DNA of 64,000 nucleotides, taken from the NCBI GenBank assembly GCA_003255065.1, contig QAOA01004450.1, positions 1 through 64,000 of the forward strand, given 5' to 3'. A model generated the notes under the pieces. That model was not told the DNA's origin, did not search any database, and saw only the letters and a program-made list of their open reading frames with translations. Position numbers and translations under genes: made by a program. The stretch is from Cercis canadensis (Eukaryota; Streptophyta; Magnoliopsida; Fabales; Fabaceae). Positions 1-12,144 of this stretch are shown in pieces (the first letter of the stretch is position 1; each line of letters opens with the position of its first letter).

Positions 1-585
1 GACGTCACGATCTTTTGGAAGAGACGAGAAGACAAGTGGATAAACGTGACGGGACCCACTCCATCTTGCCTATAATATATGGCAACGTGGCACGACTGCG
101 CTCCAACGGCGGCCACCTGAGCCGTTTTCATGAGGTGTCGTATAAGCTACACGTGTATGGAAGGCTCAACGGGGGAGTTTTAAGTTTGATGTCTGCTGTT
201 TGCTAGTTTTAATTAACTTTTTTCATTTTGAGATTACAGCTTTAATCAAATTTAATTTTCTACTTTTTGTGAAATTTCGTTTCCCCCTAAATTGGATTTG
301 TACTGTGAAAATCTTTCAAGTTAGATTTTAGAGGAATTCCTAATTTCCTACCACACATCTTTCACCGTATCTTTTCAACGATTCCAATAACATTCGGTTG
401 AGAAACAATATTTTTATTTTAAAAAAAAAGTTTAATTTACTCCCATAAATTTTACTTGACGCAGAATTTACTCTTAAAAGTTTTAAATGTACATATCAGA
501 GTGATTCTTGTAGATATTGCATTTCTACAAACTAAATACACAAATAAGGCATATTTCAAACTATTTTCACAACTACGGTAATTTT
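1..585. other. No recognisable gene
   Basis: The first about 200 bases are GC-richer and hold a 63-codon open frame from position 15 with no recognisable domain. The rest is AT-rich with poly-A/T runs. I see no RNA gene or transposon terminus here. The left edge may be the end of a feature outside the window. Confidence 0.5.
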
Positions 586-955
586 TTTTTTTTTACTTTT
601 TCTCTTCAGTGTCGCATTTTGAACCCAATAGAGAGCCGCATTTTGGTTTCAAGCTCCTTTAAGGAGCCGAATTTTGGCATAAATTTTTTTTTTTTTTTAT
701 TTTTGCAAGTGAGGAGTCGAATTATGGTATAGAAGGGAGCCGAATTTTGGCTCCCACCTCCCTTAAGGAGCCGAATTTTGGCATGGATAATTTTTTTTTT
801 TTAATTTTGAAGAAGGGAGTCGAATTTTGGCTCCCACCTCCTTTAAGGAGCCGAATTTTGGCAAAATTCGGCTCCTTAAAGGAGCTTGAAACCAAAATGC
901 GACTCTCCATTGGGTTCAAAATGCGACACTGAAGAGANAAAAAAAAAAAAAGGTT
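586..955. repeat. Foldback repeat built from a GGAGCCGAATTTTGGC motif
   Basis: The outer arms (about 600-690 and 860-937) are inverted copies. Both read, on opposite strands, through the same sequence ending in a CTCTTCAGTGTCGCATTTTG-type tip. Between them the 16-base motif GGAGCCGAATTTTGGC or a close variant recurs about six times on the plus strand and then flips to minus near 862. Poly-T runs of 10-12 bases separate the units. The transcript would fold into a long hairpin. A non-autonomous foldback/MITE-like element is most likely; a small-RNA precursor is possible. A single N sits at 938 at the right edge. Confidence 0.7.
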
Positions 956-1317
956 AATTCCAAAAAATAAAATAACGCGCTTGATATATAAAGAAATTTC
1001 AATACTAAAATCTAGCTAATTTCCATAACAAGTTTATACAAACTATGATATCAGCCATATCCTTATTGTTGAATAAGAGTTGTTAAAAATTGCTCATAAA
1101 AAACGAATTCAAATTACAGATTTGTTTAATAACTGATTCTTACAAAGTAGTTCTTAAAAACTAATTCTACGCCAAATACCAAATTTGAATAGAGCAGAAT
1201 AACTTAGCACATCATAAAGAACAACAACAGAAAATTATCTAGAGAAATAAGAGATGAAGACAGAGAAGATTCACAAGTGTAAATAGCTCAAAATTAAAGA
1301 GATAAAGGGAGAAGAGA
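956..1317. other. AT-rich intergenic sequence
   Basis: No gene, RNA or transposon terminus is recognised here. Confidence 0.5.
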
Positions 1318-2561
1318 ATTGACACAAGAGTATATAGTGGTTCGGCCAAATCTCAATTTCTTGAGGTTCCACTAGAATCCGAGTTTAGTTGTCCAAGCTT
1401 CTCCAAGCTTTTCTTCAAATTTATTTTTCCAAGCTTCTCCAAGCTTTACAACAAGTTTATTTTTTCAAGCTTCTCTAAGCTTAACCATGGTTTTTGTTTC
1501 TCAAGCTCACCATGAACTCTCTCTCTCTCTAACTCACTAGAGATCACTCACATAGATTTCTCCCATAGAAATCCAAGTACAAAAGCCCAAGTGTTTTGGT
1601 TCAGCCCCAAAGAAGAACTCTCTCACAGAGTAGATAAGTTACAATGAAAATCTTGAAGCATGAAGAAATGGCCGAGAGGAAGAAGAAGAGCAAAGCTTTC
1701 AACAATGGCTTCTCTCTCTCTCTAAAATATTTTCTTCTAATTTCTCTTCATGCCTCCCGAAGCCTCTTGGATGTTCCCTTGTTATATTTTCTTTCTTGTG
1801 CACATGAAGGACTTTTGAAAAAGGCTTAGGAGAAGTCTTGAAAACTTTCTCTTCATAAAGGAAGATGAGCCCACTTGAAGAGTTCTGAAAACAGCCCCAC
1901 TAAGGATAGCTGTCCACCACATAGAGCAAAAGAATTCCACTTACATTATCTCTTAATTCAGCATAGATCATCGTCCATATTAGCAAAAATCTGGGCAGTC
2001 AACTTCAGAACAAGTCCTCCTTTGTTAGAACTAGTTTGCCAGAACTAGTTCTTTGTTGAAGACTTCTTACTTCTCTACATGCATGACCAAAGCCCTTGTT
2101 TAATCTCTTGATATATCCTCTTTCTTGTGCATGTGAAGTCTTCACAAAAGGCTAGGATAAAGTTTTCCTCTAGTTGACACAAGGCCCATCATTTATCATG
2201 ACTTTTTGTCCTTTTTTAAGAAAGAGACTTGTCCTTGTGTAAGAGAAAGTAGATGGAGTGTTGCTTTAATAAAGGAAACTTTACATCAGTTACTTCAAGA
2301 AGACTTTTCAATCTCACTCTCACACACTCTTAGAGAGACTAGAGTCTTTAGCAAGTTTGTCCACATCAACAAAATAGAACTAGTTCTTTAGAACAAGTTC
2401 TGTAATGCTTCTTGTGCACGTGAGGGGCTTTGAGAAAAGTTGAAGAAATACCTTCTTTTCAAACCGGTTCTAAATGAAAACTTAGAGAAAATAACACAGG
2501 TTAGTAATAGTATGATCATTTGTTATCATCAAAACTGGATTAAAGAATTGTGAGACTAACA
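1318..2561 (-). mobile_element. LTR-retrotransposon fossil, probable LTR in minus orientation
   Basis: The right edge (2505-2561), read on the minus strand, begins TGTTAGTCTCACAATT and continues into GTTTTGATGATAACAAATG. The same opening is seen on the plus strand at 35607, so the two are related LTRs. GAACTAGTTC-type motifs recur inside both. The stretch from 1318 (gacacaagagtatatagtgg) fits the other LTR end, but that boundary is uncertain. No coding domain is visible; it looks old and decayed. Confidence 0.45.
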
Positions 2562-2770
2562 ATTTTTTTAGTCAACGAGTCCTCCACAAGGGGACAAATT
2601 CTTTAGTGACCTATAAAGAGTAGTATATGGTGAAGGGAAGTTGGAGCCTGGAGCTCTAGCATCACTCCGACACTCAAATTAGTCCTGTGGTAATGAGAGA
2701 AAGGGTCGGTTTAGTGAGAGAGCCCCAAAGAGTTAGAGAGAGAAAGATCTTAGAGTTAGAATGATAATGA

Positions 2771-2917
2771 GGGATTTGGATTCAGTCATACGATGTGACT
2801 CATGTTGTCGAAAAATGTTGGTGGGGCAGTACATAGTCAATAGTTCATATGCACTTTAAATTAAATGCACAGTTTAGATCTCCACAACATGAGTCATATG
2901 ACATGATTAGATTCGAA
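2771..2917. repeat. MITE with about 36-bp terminal inverted repeats (first copy)
   Basis: The left arm reads GATTTGGATTCAGTCATACG and continues into ACTCATGTTGT; the right arm is its imperfect inverse ending in gattagattcgaat. The arm sequence (GGATCCAGTCATGT-like, then ACTTGAGTCATGTT-like) resembles the better-bounded MITE at 5376-5555, so they are probably one family. No coding capacity. Confidence 0.6.
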
Positions 2918-3568
2918 TATGAGAATGANTAGGATAAAGTTTTCCTCTAGTTGACACAAGGCCCATCATTTATCATGACTTTTTGTCCTTTTGTAAGAAA
3001 GAGACTTGTCCTTGTGTAAGAGAAAGTAGATGGAGTGTTGCTTTAATAAAGGAAACTTTACATCAGTCACTTCAAGAAGACTTTTCAATCTCACTCTCAC
3101 ACACTCTTAGAGATACTAGAGTCTTCAGCAAGTTTGTCCACATCAACAAAATAGAAACACTCATTAATCAGAGGCAAGAACTAGTTCTTTAGAACAAGTT
3201 CTGTAATGCTTCTTGTGCACGTGAGGGGCTTTGAGAAAAGTTGAAGAAATACCTTCTTTTCAAACCTGTTCTAAATGAAAACTTAGAGAAAATAACACAG
3301 GTTAGTAATAGTATGATCATTTGTTATCATAAAAACTGGATTAGAAAATTGTGGGACTAACAATTTTTTTAGTCAACGAGTCCTCCACAAGGGGACAAAT
3401 TTAGTGACCTATAAAGAGTAGTATATGGTGAAGGGAAGTTGGAGCCTGGAGCTCTAGCATCACTCCGACACTCAAATTAGTCCAGTGGTAGTGAGAGAAA
3501 GGGTCGGTTTAGTGAGAGAGACCCAAAGAGTTAGAGAGAGAAAGAGCTTAGAGTTAGAATGATAATGA

Positions 3569-3716
3569 GGGATTTGGATTCAGTCATACGATGTGACTCA
3601 TGTTGTGGAAAAATGTTGGTGGGGCAGTACATAGTCAATAGTTCATATGCACTTTAAATTAAATGCACAGTTTAGATCTCCACAACATGAGTCATATGAC
3701 ATGATTAGATTCGAAT
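3569..3716. repeat. MITE, second copy across the single-N duplication
   Basis: Same element as at 2771-2917, present again because of the duplicated segment around the N at 2929. It carries the same arms, and its count should not be taken as an independent insertion. Confidence 0.6.
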
Positions 3717-3724
3717 ATGAGAAT

Positions 3725-4759
3725 GAAGGATATTTTTTTGGAACAAAACTTAGGTAAAGTTTCGTAAGTGTTGGTAATGTTGTTCTTCTATTAAAACATA
3801 ACATGTGTATTATTTTTTTACACATCAGCGCCACCTCATCCTCTTTCTCTATGTTCACATTGTTATTTCAATTTTCTCTATTAGAATACAACATGAAAAT
3901 TGAATCATTGGCTTCTTCCTCATGAACGACCTTCCCTTTGGCCTCCACCATGACTGATGGTCTCAATCTCATTATGCCTCTAAGAATTAAGATCTTAAAT
4001 TCCTCCTATCATCTTCAATCGTAAAATGAAGTGTAGCGGTCTTCCCTCCCTTTTGGCAAAAATTGATGGAATTTACACGGATTATATCTTCTCACATTTC
4101 ATCAGCGAAGGAGATAGAGTGCATGCTGGAACAAAAAAATGAAAATGTGAAAGAAAGTGAACATTTTGCATAGAAACAAAGAAAACCTAAGTACAGAGGA
4201 GCAGAAGCTTAGAGTAGGAAGGGTAGGAAGTGAAGGCCCTGGAAACCATTGAGAGCGAGTTTCCAACCACTGATCGATTGTTTTTTCCTTTTTATTTTTG
4301 CTATTAGTGTTGATTATGGTGTCAAGTGTGGCATTGGTATTTCTAAATTTCATTTGATGGCAAACTATCTTTCAGTTAATGAATGCATTTCAAGTGTTTG
4401 ATAGAATGTCTCAGTGGCTTGCTTTTGAGCTTTCATTTATATAGTTTGGAATTGTAATGAGAAAGAGAGGGATTCAGAGATTGAGACCGTTGGTCATGGT
4501 GGAGGAAAAAGCAAAGGTTGTTCATACGGAAAAAGCCAACGATTCAATTTCCATTGTGTTCTAACAGACAAAATTGAGATAAGGTGTGAACATAAAGAGA
4601 GAGGATGAGATAACATTGATGTATAAAAAATAATACACATGTTATGTTTTAATATAGAAACAATACCACCAGCACCTATAAAACTTTATCTAAATTTTGT
4701 TCTTTTTTATTTTTTTAATCTTAAAGCCTCAAGGGCATTAATATCCTTTTATTGTAGTG
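3725..4759. mobile_element. Non-autonomous DNA transposon with about 230-bp terminal inverted repeats
   Basis: Bases 3725-3960 are the imperfect reverse complement of about 4490-4740. Shared landmarks include a run reading 'taatacacatgttatgtttt' on one strand in both arms. The right tip ends ttttattgTAGTG at 4759, which resembles a CACTA-type tip; the left tip is less clear, with an internal deletion. The middle (3960-4490) has no recognisable protein. The right arm is also part of the segment duplicated at 39980-42330. Confidence 0.55.
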
Positions 4760-6874
4760 AGAGTATTACTTTACTCAAGCCACGTCACTTTCCATTCCAC
4801 TTTAATGTGCCTCTACATTGGAGTTAAATATAGACAATAGACAGAAGTCACAGAACAGAAATTCAAATGTACAAGATCTCTAATATTCCCAAGAAGTGCA
4901 ACACATGATCATAATTAATTTGATTTATATATATTAATTGGGGAAATGCGCAATAACAATAACGGAAAAAAAAAAATCCTAGTTGATTATATATTGGAGC
5001 CTTTTGTTCTTAATTGTGTACATATTTCATGTTATAATATGGTAATGTTTGGTTGCTTTTAGACGAGAAGTTGTCCACCCTGTACATGCGATATTTGTCT
5101 TTCAAAATCTGATGAAGTCATATTCTTAGAAAAAAAAAAAATGTTGTCCTACACTTGGTAGCATCCATTTATAAGCAGTTACCTTCTCTTTATTTATATT
5201 GTAATTTAAGAAGAAAAAAAAAAAAATGAGAGCGCGAACTTATAAGCATGTTAGTGTCTTTCTAGACACTAGTACATAGTTGATCGACGCATCAAACATT
5301 GTAAAATATTAAAAATAAATCATAGTTTTTAAATGTTGTTCTCCTAATTATTAGCATGTCATAGGGAAACACTGAGGGAAGAGATCCAGTCATGTTAACT
5401 TGAGTCATGTTGCTTAGATCTAAGCCGTCTATTCTATTTAAGGCCATTTCAACCATTAAAACACATTAATATTTAATGGTTGAAATGAGCTTTAATGAAA
5501 TGGACGGCTCAGATCTGAGTAACATGACTCAAGTGACATGACTGGATCCAAATCCAAACACTGAAGTTTACTTCACCAAAATGTTAAAGTGGTGGGTCAA
5601 AAATCTTACCAAGGAATAACTCAACTCACCAATATGCAGCCCTTGGACCTCTGATCAAGACATCAACTCCTCAAATGTCTTTTCTTTCAGACTTAGAGTT
5701 TTGCTTCCAAATTGCAATTGCTAGCTCTTGGGGCAATAGGAAAGATTCAATACATCAGCAACCAATATAGGGTTTATAAGGCCATGGACATTCTCAATCC
5801 AAACTGAATTGGGATTAGTCAAAGTAAACTTAGCTGGGGAATGAGATACTTATTTGCCATCCCTTCTAACAATGGTGGAGCAAGCACCTTAGGGTTAGTG
5901 GGTGCAATCATATATATGTATCACACCCCTAAGGTCCACTATGATAATGGATTCTGAATTTATGTGAAAGAATGAATTTGTTAAAAACTACCAAAACAAC
6001 ATGGCATTTAGCTCAAATATATATTAGGTGTGTAAGAATATGGACTATGCATATTTCTTTTAAATGTGAAATAGTAAGTTATAGGTAATTTCTTGAAAAC
6101 TATAAATTGAGATTGGAACTTGGGCATCTTTCACATTTTGTACGCAAAAGTACTAAAATTATTTGTGTGGTAATTTTTTTAAAATATACTATTCTTAGGA
6201 TAATGATCTTATAGTATTAAATGATTCAATGTAATTTTCATTAAATTCATATATAAAAATTTAACAAAGTATTTTGGATCAAGATCCTTTCTTTTTAGGG
6301 GATGATATGACATTCATGTTCTTAACCTCAGATTCTTTTTAAACAAATATCTGTGATGTAGATAATGCCACATTGCTTACATTAAACTCACCATTTCATC
6401 TACTTAAGGACTTTTTTTTGGCTTATGTGCACAAAACCCGTTGAGTTTTGAAAAAAGGTGTAACCAGCACTTGAGCTTTGCGTTTTGTGTTCAAAAGACT
6501 TTCCGTTCATTACTCTAAACAATGCAGCATCAAATCAATCATCTGCTAAATAAATTTTTAACTTTTCATATAGTTTGTAGTATTCTCTCACCTTAAACTT
6601 TTGTACACAAAAAAATAAAAATAAAATTACTAATACCAATTCAGAAATTAAATTACACCTCCCTAAAATTAAATTGCCCGATTAACATTGAATAAAAATG
6701 CACCTGCTTGGTGCAATAAAGCACCATGAATTGGTGCCTATTTAATTTGAGACACGACTCTTACAGTAGGTGTTCACTCTTGCACTAGGTGCCTATTAGA
6801 CTTTTTAATTCCCTCTTCTGTCTCACCTCGTTTTATTATTATTTTTATTATAATTAGATAATGCTTAATTTCTC
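4376..6874. repeat. Segmental duplication, left copy
   Basis: About 2.5 kb matching 39980-42330 in the same orientation with high identity. Homology starts inside the inverted-repeat transposon at about 4376 and ends at about 6874 (…ttagataatgctta). The left copy has a MITE (5376-5555) and a roughly 60-base stretch near 4810-4865 that the right copy lacks. The right copy has a tetranucleotide/AT repeat block near 41780-41835 that the left lacks. In the right copy the RNase gene follows about 470 bp beyond the end of homology; here nothing RNase-like follows. No gene is seen inside it. Confidence 0.85.
5376..5555. repeat. MITE with 9-bp target duplication (Mutator-like)
   Basis: A 180-bp palindromic element with arms of about 55 bp (GATCCAGTCATGT, then CTTGAGTCATGTT, then AGATCTAAGCCGTC, mirrored at the right end). 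It is flanked on both sides by AAACACTGA (5367-5375 and 5556-5564). The duplicated segment at 40936-40950 has a single AAACACGGA and no element, so it preserves the empty site. A 9-bp duplication is typical of Mutator-superfamily elements. Confidence 0.85.
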
Positions 6875-7155
6875 AATAGTTCATTTTTAAAAAATGGGGA
6901 CCAAAACGTTCAAGTTGTTAAAATAGAAGGACCAAAATTACAATTAAGCTAAACAAATATTCATCAGCAAACTCAAAAGCCATCTCTCTTTATATTGTTG
7001 TATAAAGGAAAAATAAGACAATTGCTAAACCCAATTTCCTAATAATCATGCTAAATTTAAAAGAAACACATCAGTAAGAAAATATATGATGTCAAGATGT
7101 GAAATATACAACAGCAGAATGCATTTCAAGCCTTATTTGATCCAACAAAACATGA
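6875..7155. other. AT-rich spacer
   Basis: No gene or repeat terminus recognised between the end of the segmental duplication and the CACTA element. Confidence 0.4.
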
Positions 7156-7915
7156 CACTACAACACATGCGGTTTCTCACAGAAAATTTTTTCGTGAGAA
7201 AATTTTCAAGAGAAATTCCGTTAGAAATTTGAATTTCTCAAGCACCATTTCACTAAATTTAAAATTTCTCACCACTCGTTGTTTGTGAGAAATTTGTAAT
7301 TTTATAACCTATCCGAGCCCCATTTCCTTTTCTCATTTCACCAAGTTTTTCACCCTTTTTTCATAATTCTCTCTTCCCCTCCCCTCCAAGATTTGATTTG
7401 CGGTGGTTCCCACCCATTTCCAGTGATTCCCTTCAATTTCCGGCAATGTTGCAAGCTTCTCCGATGTTACAAAGTGTGGGATTAATCCTTCCTTCTTGAG
7501 GTAAGTGTTTGAATACCCAAATCCCCCTCTTCATTTTAATTTGGGTTATTTTGTTTTGTTTGTTTTTTTTAATTGGTGGATTTAGGTTATAATAATATGT
7601 AGAAGTAGTTAAATTACATAATTATGAATTGGAGGTATGATTAGTTGTTTAAGTCAAGGTTTATGTTTAATCTGAAATTGGGATGCCCAAATTGACAATA
7701 TGTGGATTTTATTTTGTTAAATTTGTTTAGGGGGTTTGTTGTATGGGTGGTTTGAGGTTGTTTTATGATTTTTTGGTATTATTTTGATGGATTATGAAAT
7801 TTATCTACTCTTGGACTAATTATGTCCAAATTTAAAAATGGAAAATAGGGATGATGTAAAATTTTTTCAGTTGAATTTATTTAGGGCTTTTAATGTATCA
7901 TATGATTAGTTTAGT

Positions 7916-8639
7916 TTTATATTTTTTTATTTTTTGATATATTTTTGTGATTTTTCTTTACGTATGAGTTTTTGGGATGAATATGCTCGTTTTGTAGTTA
8001 CTGAATATGCTCTTATGATTCTTAGAAATGAAATGATTCTGATATCTTCATTGTAACATATTTATGTGGTTTATAAAGCAAATTCAATATGTTATTATGC
8101 TTAATGACTATTGGAAAGCAAGGAAGTGGCCAAAATTTGACTTGCATGGCCAAAAGTATTAGTTATCACCTATGAAGCACCGAAACGTTAAAATTGGAGG
8201 CGTACCATTTCGGGTACGTATCCGAAACGTGAAACGCGTTCCGCTGTCGGAAACGCATACCAGCAGCTTTTTTTTTTTTCCTTTTGTGTTTTGAACGTTG
8301 ATGGCCATTGATTTTGGGACTTACATGAACTTCTTTGGATTTCATTTCCATCGTGTGGACAAGAGCTCCAGGCTCTCCAAAATTGTAATGAAATGCAGAA
8401 GTTGCCCCAAATTAAAGCATGAAAAGTGGAATTGCAGAAGAATAGAGAAAGCACAACTGTCATTCCCTACCATTGGTTCGATTTCTTGTACGAACATCAT
8501 CTGATTCCTCAAGCTCTGGTGGTCGAGTTCGAAGGAAGAATTCCCTGTCTATCTGATCCTTGGAATCAAGAGTCGGAATCTGGTCTCGAGGTTGAGTTCA
8601 TTCATCTGCCTTGGGTGTGCCAAAAATATCAATAAAGGG
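7916..8639. repeat. Direct repeat copy 1 (allele interrupted by the LINE)
   Basis: Bases 7916-8639 reappear at 12145-12873 with about 1-2% difference. Copy 1 stops at ...aataaaggg where the LINE poly-T tail begins. Short open frames (8298-8504, 8426-8635) are conserved between copies and could be remnants of another captured gene, but I do not recognise the product. Confidence 0.8.
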
Positions 8640-11600
8640 TTTTTTTTTTTTTTTGGTATAAATACGGGGCAAGAGCCCAAAAGAAAGAGAAACTACACAC
8701 AGATACCAGGGGGCAAGCTATACCCCAAAACATCAGAAGCAAGCAGGCACAATAAATCATGCGGAGGGGACCTCAGAATCAAAGCTCCCAAGGGCTGGCC
8801 CAGGCTATAATTAGCCAACCAATCAGCACAAAGATTTCCATTTCTTCCTATATACTTCATCTGAACGTGCCAGTCTTTCTTCAGAAGCCCAAAAATCTTA
8901 GAGAAGAGTTGAGCGTGTCTTCCACCAAAGTTCTCCTGGTTAGAGAGCGTCCGAATTGCAGACATGGAGTCACTCTCAACCACAACCCACTTGAAGCCCA
9001 GGCTCCAAGCTAACTCAAGACCCTCTAAAATTCCCCAAAGCTCAGCACAAAAGGCAGAAGCAATACCCAGGTTACGAGTTATACCAGCCACCCAAACACT
9101 GTTAACATCTCTTATCAAGGCACCGCACCCCGCTAGCCCTGGGTTACCCTTCGACGCCCCATCCGAGTTCAACTTAACCCATCCTCTCTCCGGAGAAGCC
9201 CAATGCACAGGCTGGCGAATTGGAGGAGGGGGAGGGGGCTTGGCAATAACAGACAAGTTACAGCCCTTAAGAAACTCTAAAATAATCATGCACGGGTTAG
9301 GAGGGAATATGAAACTAGGGTCAAACAGAGATAAGTTTCTCCACTTCCAAAGCAACCACGAAGTAACTGCCCAAACACTACTCCAAGTCATACCTTCCCC
9401 TCCTAAATTCTGACACAGGTTCATCTCTATCCACGGAGTTAAATCCAAAGTGAAGAACCGGGCTCTGAAGGCAGGCTTAACAAGACGGACCCAAATTCTC
9501 CAAGCAAAGGAGCAGTCCCTCAGAACATGCAGAGAGGTCTCAAGCACCCCTTCGCAAGCTAAGCAATTACCGGCTGAGCCATCCCACTTACTACACTTTT
9601 CTCGGGTGAGCAGGCCATTATGACTCAGCTGCCATAAAAACATTCTAACACGCTCAGGACCATGCCACCGCCAGATTTTGTTCCAAATGGCATTGGCAGG
9701 TCTCCAAGTACACTCTGAAATGCTCTTATAAGCACTACTAATAGAGAAAACCCCAGAGTTACTCCCCAGCCAAAAGATGTGATCATCTACTCTTTCCAAC
9801 GAAGGGGGGATAATTGCATGGAATTTGGCACTGATGTCTGCCGGAAGCAAACAATGAAGGCGGGTCCAGTTCCAATCACCAGAATCAAGGAGGAAGTCAG
9901 CCACCAAGGAAGGTAGAGCTAGGTCCGGCACAGAAAAAGGAACTTGCTCGATCAAGATGCTCCCACCATCCATCCAAGGATCTAACCAGAAATTGATAGT
10001 ATGGCCACTACCCACACTTCTGCCTTGGAACGGGGAAAGCAACGGCCAGATGGAACCAATGGCCTTCCACGTGGCCGAGTCCCCATTTTTAACTTCAATG
10101 GAAGAAAGCCAATTTAAACTTCTACCATACTTCCCTCTCAAAACTTGAACCCATAGCTCATTCGGACGCGATTTCACCGCCCAACCTAGCTTCATGATAC
10201 AAGCTTTATTCATGGCCACTAGGTTGCGAAAACCCAAGCCGCCTCGATCCTTTGGCATGCAAATATTGTCCCACTTCACAGTATGAACCTTTCTGGATTG
10301 GTCATTATGACCCCAGATGAAGTTACGCTGGATTCTTTCAATGTCATAGCATAAAGACTTAGGTAACATAGTGGACTGCATGGCATAGATGGGGAGCGCT
10401 CCAATGACAGACTTGGCAAGAGTTACCCTGCCAGCCATAGATAGGCAATGCATCTTCCAGCCAGCTAAACGCTGTCTAGTTCTGTCAAGTAAGTAAGAAA
10501 ATTTGGCCTTGTTGGCTCTACCATGGTATAGGGGCATTCCCAAATAATTGCCAAGATCATTAGTCAACGCAAACCCACTAACAGCAGAGATGGTTTGCCT
10601 CAACTCATTACAGACATTCTTTGAGAAATAAATATGAGTTTTTGAAGCACTCACTTTTTGACCTGACATGGCACAGAATTTACCCAAGCACTCCATCACA
10701 TGCCTAACCTGAGAGACAGAAGCTTCTGTAAACAGGAGCAGGTCATCCGCAAACATAAGGTGTGAAATGAGAGGGCCTCCTCTCCCTGCCCGCATAGGTT
10801 TCCATCGACCCTCCTCCACCTCTTCAGAAATGAGGTGCGAGAGCTTGTCCATACAAAGGACAAAAAGGTAAGGGGACAGAGGGTCGCCCTGCCTAATGCC
10901 CCGCTCCGGAGAAAAGGACTCAGTCTTCCCCCCATTCCAAAGGAGATTCATGGAAACAGATTGAACACAATCCATGATAAGCCGTCGGAGACCTGGAGGA
11001 AAGTTGACTTGACATAACACTTCCTCAATAAAGTTCCACTTGACCCGATCATAAGCTTTCTCCAAATCCACCTTAATGGCCATGAAGCCTCTTCTGCCCC
11101 TCACCTTGTGCATAGAGTGAATCATTTCCTGAGCTATGATAATGTTGTCTTGAATACAACGCTTAGGAACAAAGCTGGATTGGAACGGAGAAATCAGGTT
11201 AGGCAATAAAGGCTTTAATCTGTTAACAATGATTTTCGTGATGCACTTGTAAACCACATTGCACAAAGATATAGGCCGAAACTGGGAGATAGAATCCGGT
11301 CTTTCAAGTTTAGGAATCAAAACCAGCAGAGTGTCATTGAGCTCAGCAATACTTCTTGTACCAGCAAAGAATTGCCTAGCTAAGTTAACCACCGACCCTC
11401 CTATCGTGCCCCATTGGGACTGGTAGAAAATGGCAGGATAGCCATCTGGCCCTGGCGCCTTTAGAGGCCCCAACCCAAACATAGCACTCCTAACCTCTTC
11501 AGTCTGGATAGGGGTAGATAACTCCTGCAGTAAACGATCCTCCAACACCGGATAAGAGAATTTGGTGACCCAAGGGAGATGAGGTAAGTCGTCAGAGAAA

Positions 11601-12143
11601 AGGCTTTTATAAAAATTAAGGGCAAGATCCTGAAGAGCAGATTGATCTTCAATCCACACCCCTGCCTCATCTCTAAGCCTCTCAATCTTGTTCCTTCTCC
11701 TACGAATGACAGTTTTAGTGTGATAATACCTAGTATTACGGTCCCCCTTAGAAACCCAATCTGCTCTAGATTTTTGGTGCCAGAGCATTTCTTCTTGAGC
11801 TAGAACAACACGCAAGTCGGAGTGTAATGCAGATTCCAGCTCGTCAAGATAGGGGTTCCAATGCCTATGCATGGCACGTTGCACCCCTTGGATTCTATTC
11901 AAAAGCCTCTTCTTCCTTCTAAAAATGTGCCCAAACACGTCTCGGTTCCACCTTAGAAGGATGGGAGTGAGTTTAGACAGGCTACTAGAAACGGAACCTG
12001 AGGACTCCCAGTTCCTAGCCACAACATTTGAGAAGTCTGCATGAGACAGCCAGGCAGCTTCGAAGCGGAAAGGACGATCAACTCTAGCAGAAGAACGAGA
12101 TCCAAAGTCGATGATAACAGGATGGTGATCTGAGTAGACTCTG
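8640..12143 (-). mobile_element. L1-type LINE, 5' end missing; ORF2 with RT, zf-RVT and RNase H
   Basis: On the minus strand, an open frame starts upstream of the first Met at 12022 (it is open to 12143, with an SDHHPVI endonuclease C-terminal motif) and runs to 8693. In order it shows: the end of an apurinic-type endonuclease; reverse transcriptase with VDLEKAYDRVKW, GIRQGDPLSPYLF and the catalytic FADD in LMFADDLLLF; a zinc-binding RT-associated region (WHGPERVRMFLW, then a Cys/His cluster); and a plant-type RNase H beginning LNSDGASKGNPG. A poly-A tail appears as poly-T at 8640-8654. The frame is unbroken over more than 1100 codons, so the insertion is young. The missing 5' part coincides with the single N at 12144, so it may be an assembly loss rather than a natural truncation. 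Confidence 0.93.
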
Positions 12144-12144
12144 N
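12144..12144. other. Single-N scaffold join inside the LINE/CACTA region
   Basis: The N joins a LINE interior to a sequence that restarts 725 bases upstream of the LINE insertion point. This is not a biological junction. Confidence 0.85.

Larger units (their letters stand above)
2153..3727. repeat. Direct duplication (about 780 bp) joined by a single N
   Basis: Bases 2153-2928 and 2930-3727 are near-identical, with one about 27-base insertion in the second copy near 3150 and a few substitutions. The N at 2929 lies exactly at the junction. The repeated unit contains the end of the LTR fossil and a MITE. An unmerged contig overlap or second haplotype is more likely than a true tandem repeat. 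Confidence 0.8.

Noticed and set aside
2206-3192. Two near-identical 61-69 codon frames starting MSFFKKETCPCV / MSFCKKETCPCV
   Set aside because: They lie in the LTR fossil and its duplicate across the N at 2929; no protein family fits.
8166-8635. Overlapping short frames on both strands, repeated at 12388-12738
   Set aside because: They are conserved only because the segment is duplicated. No domain is recognised, so they are noted at most as a possible captured fragment.
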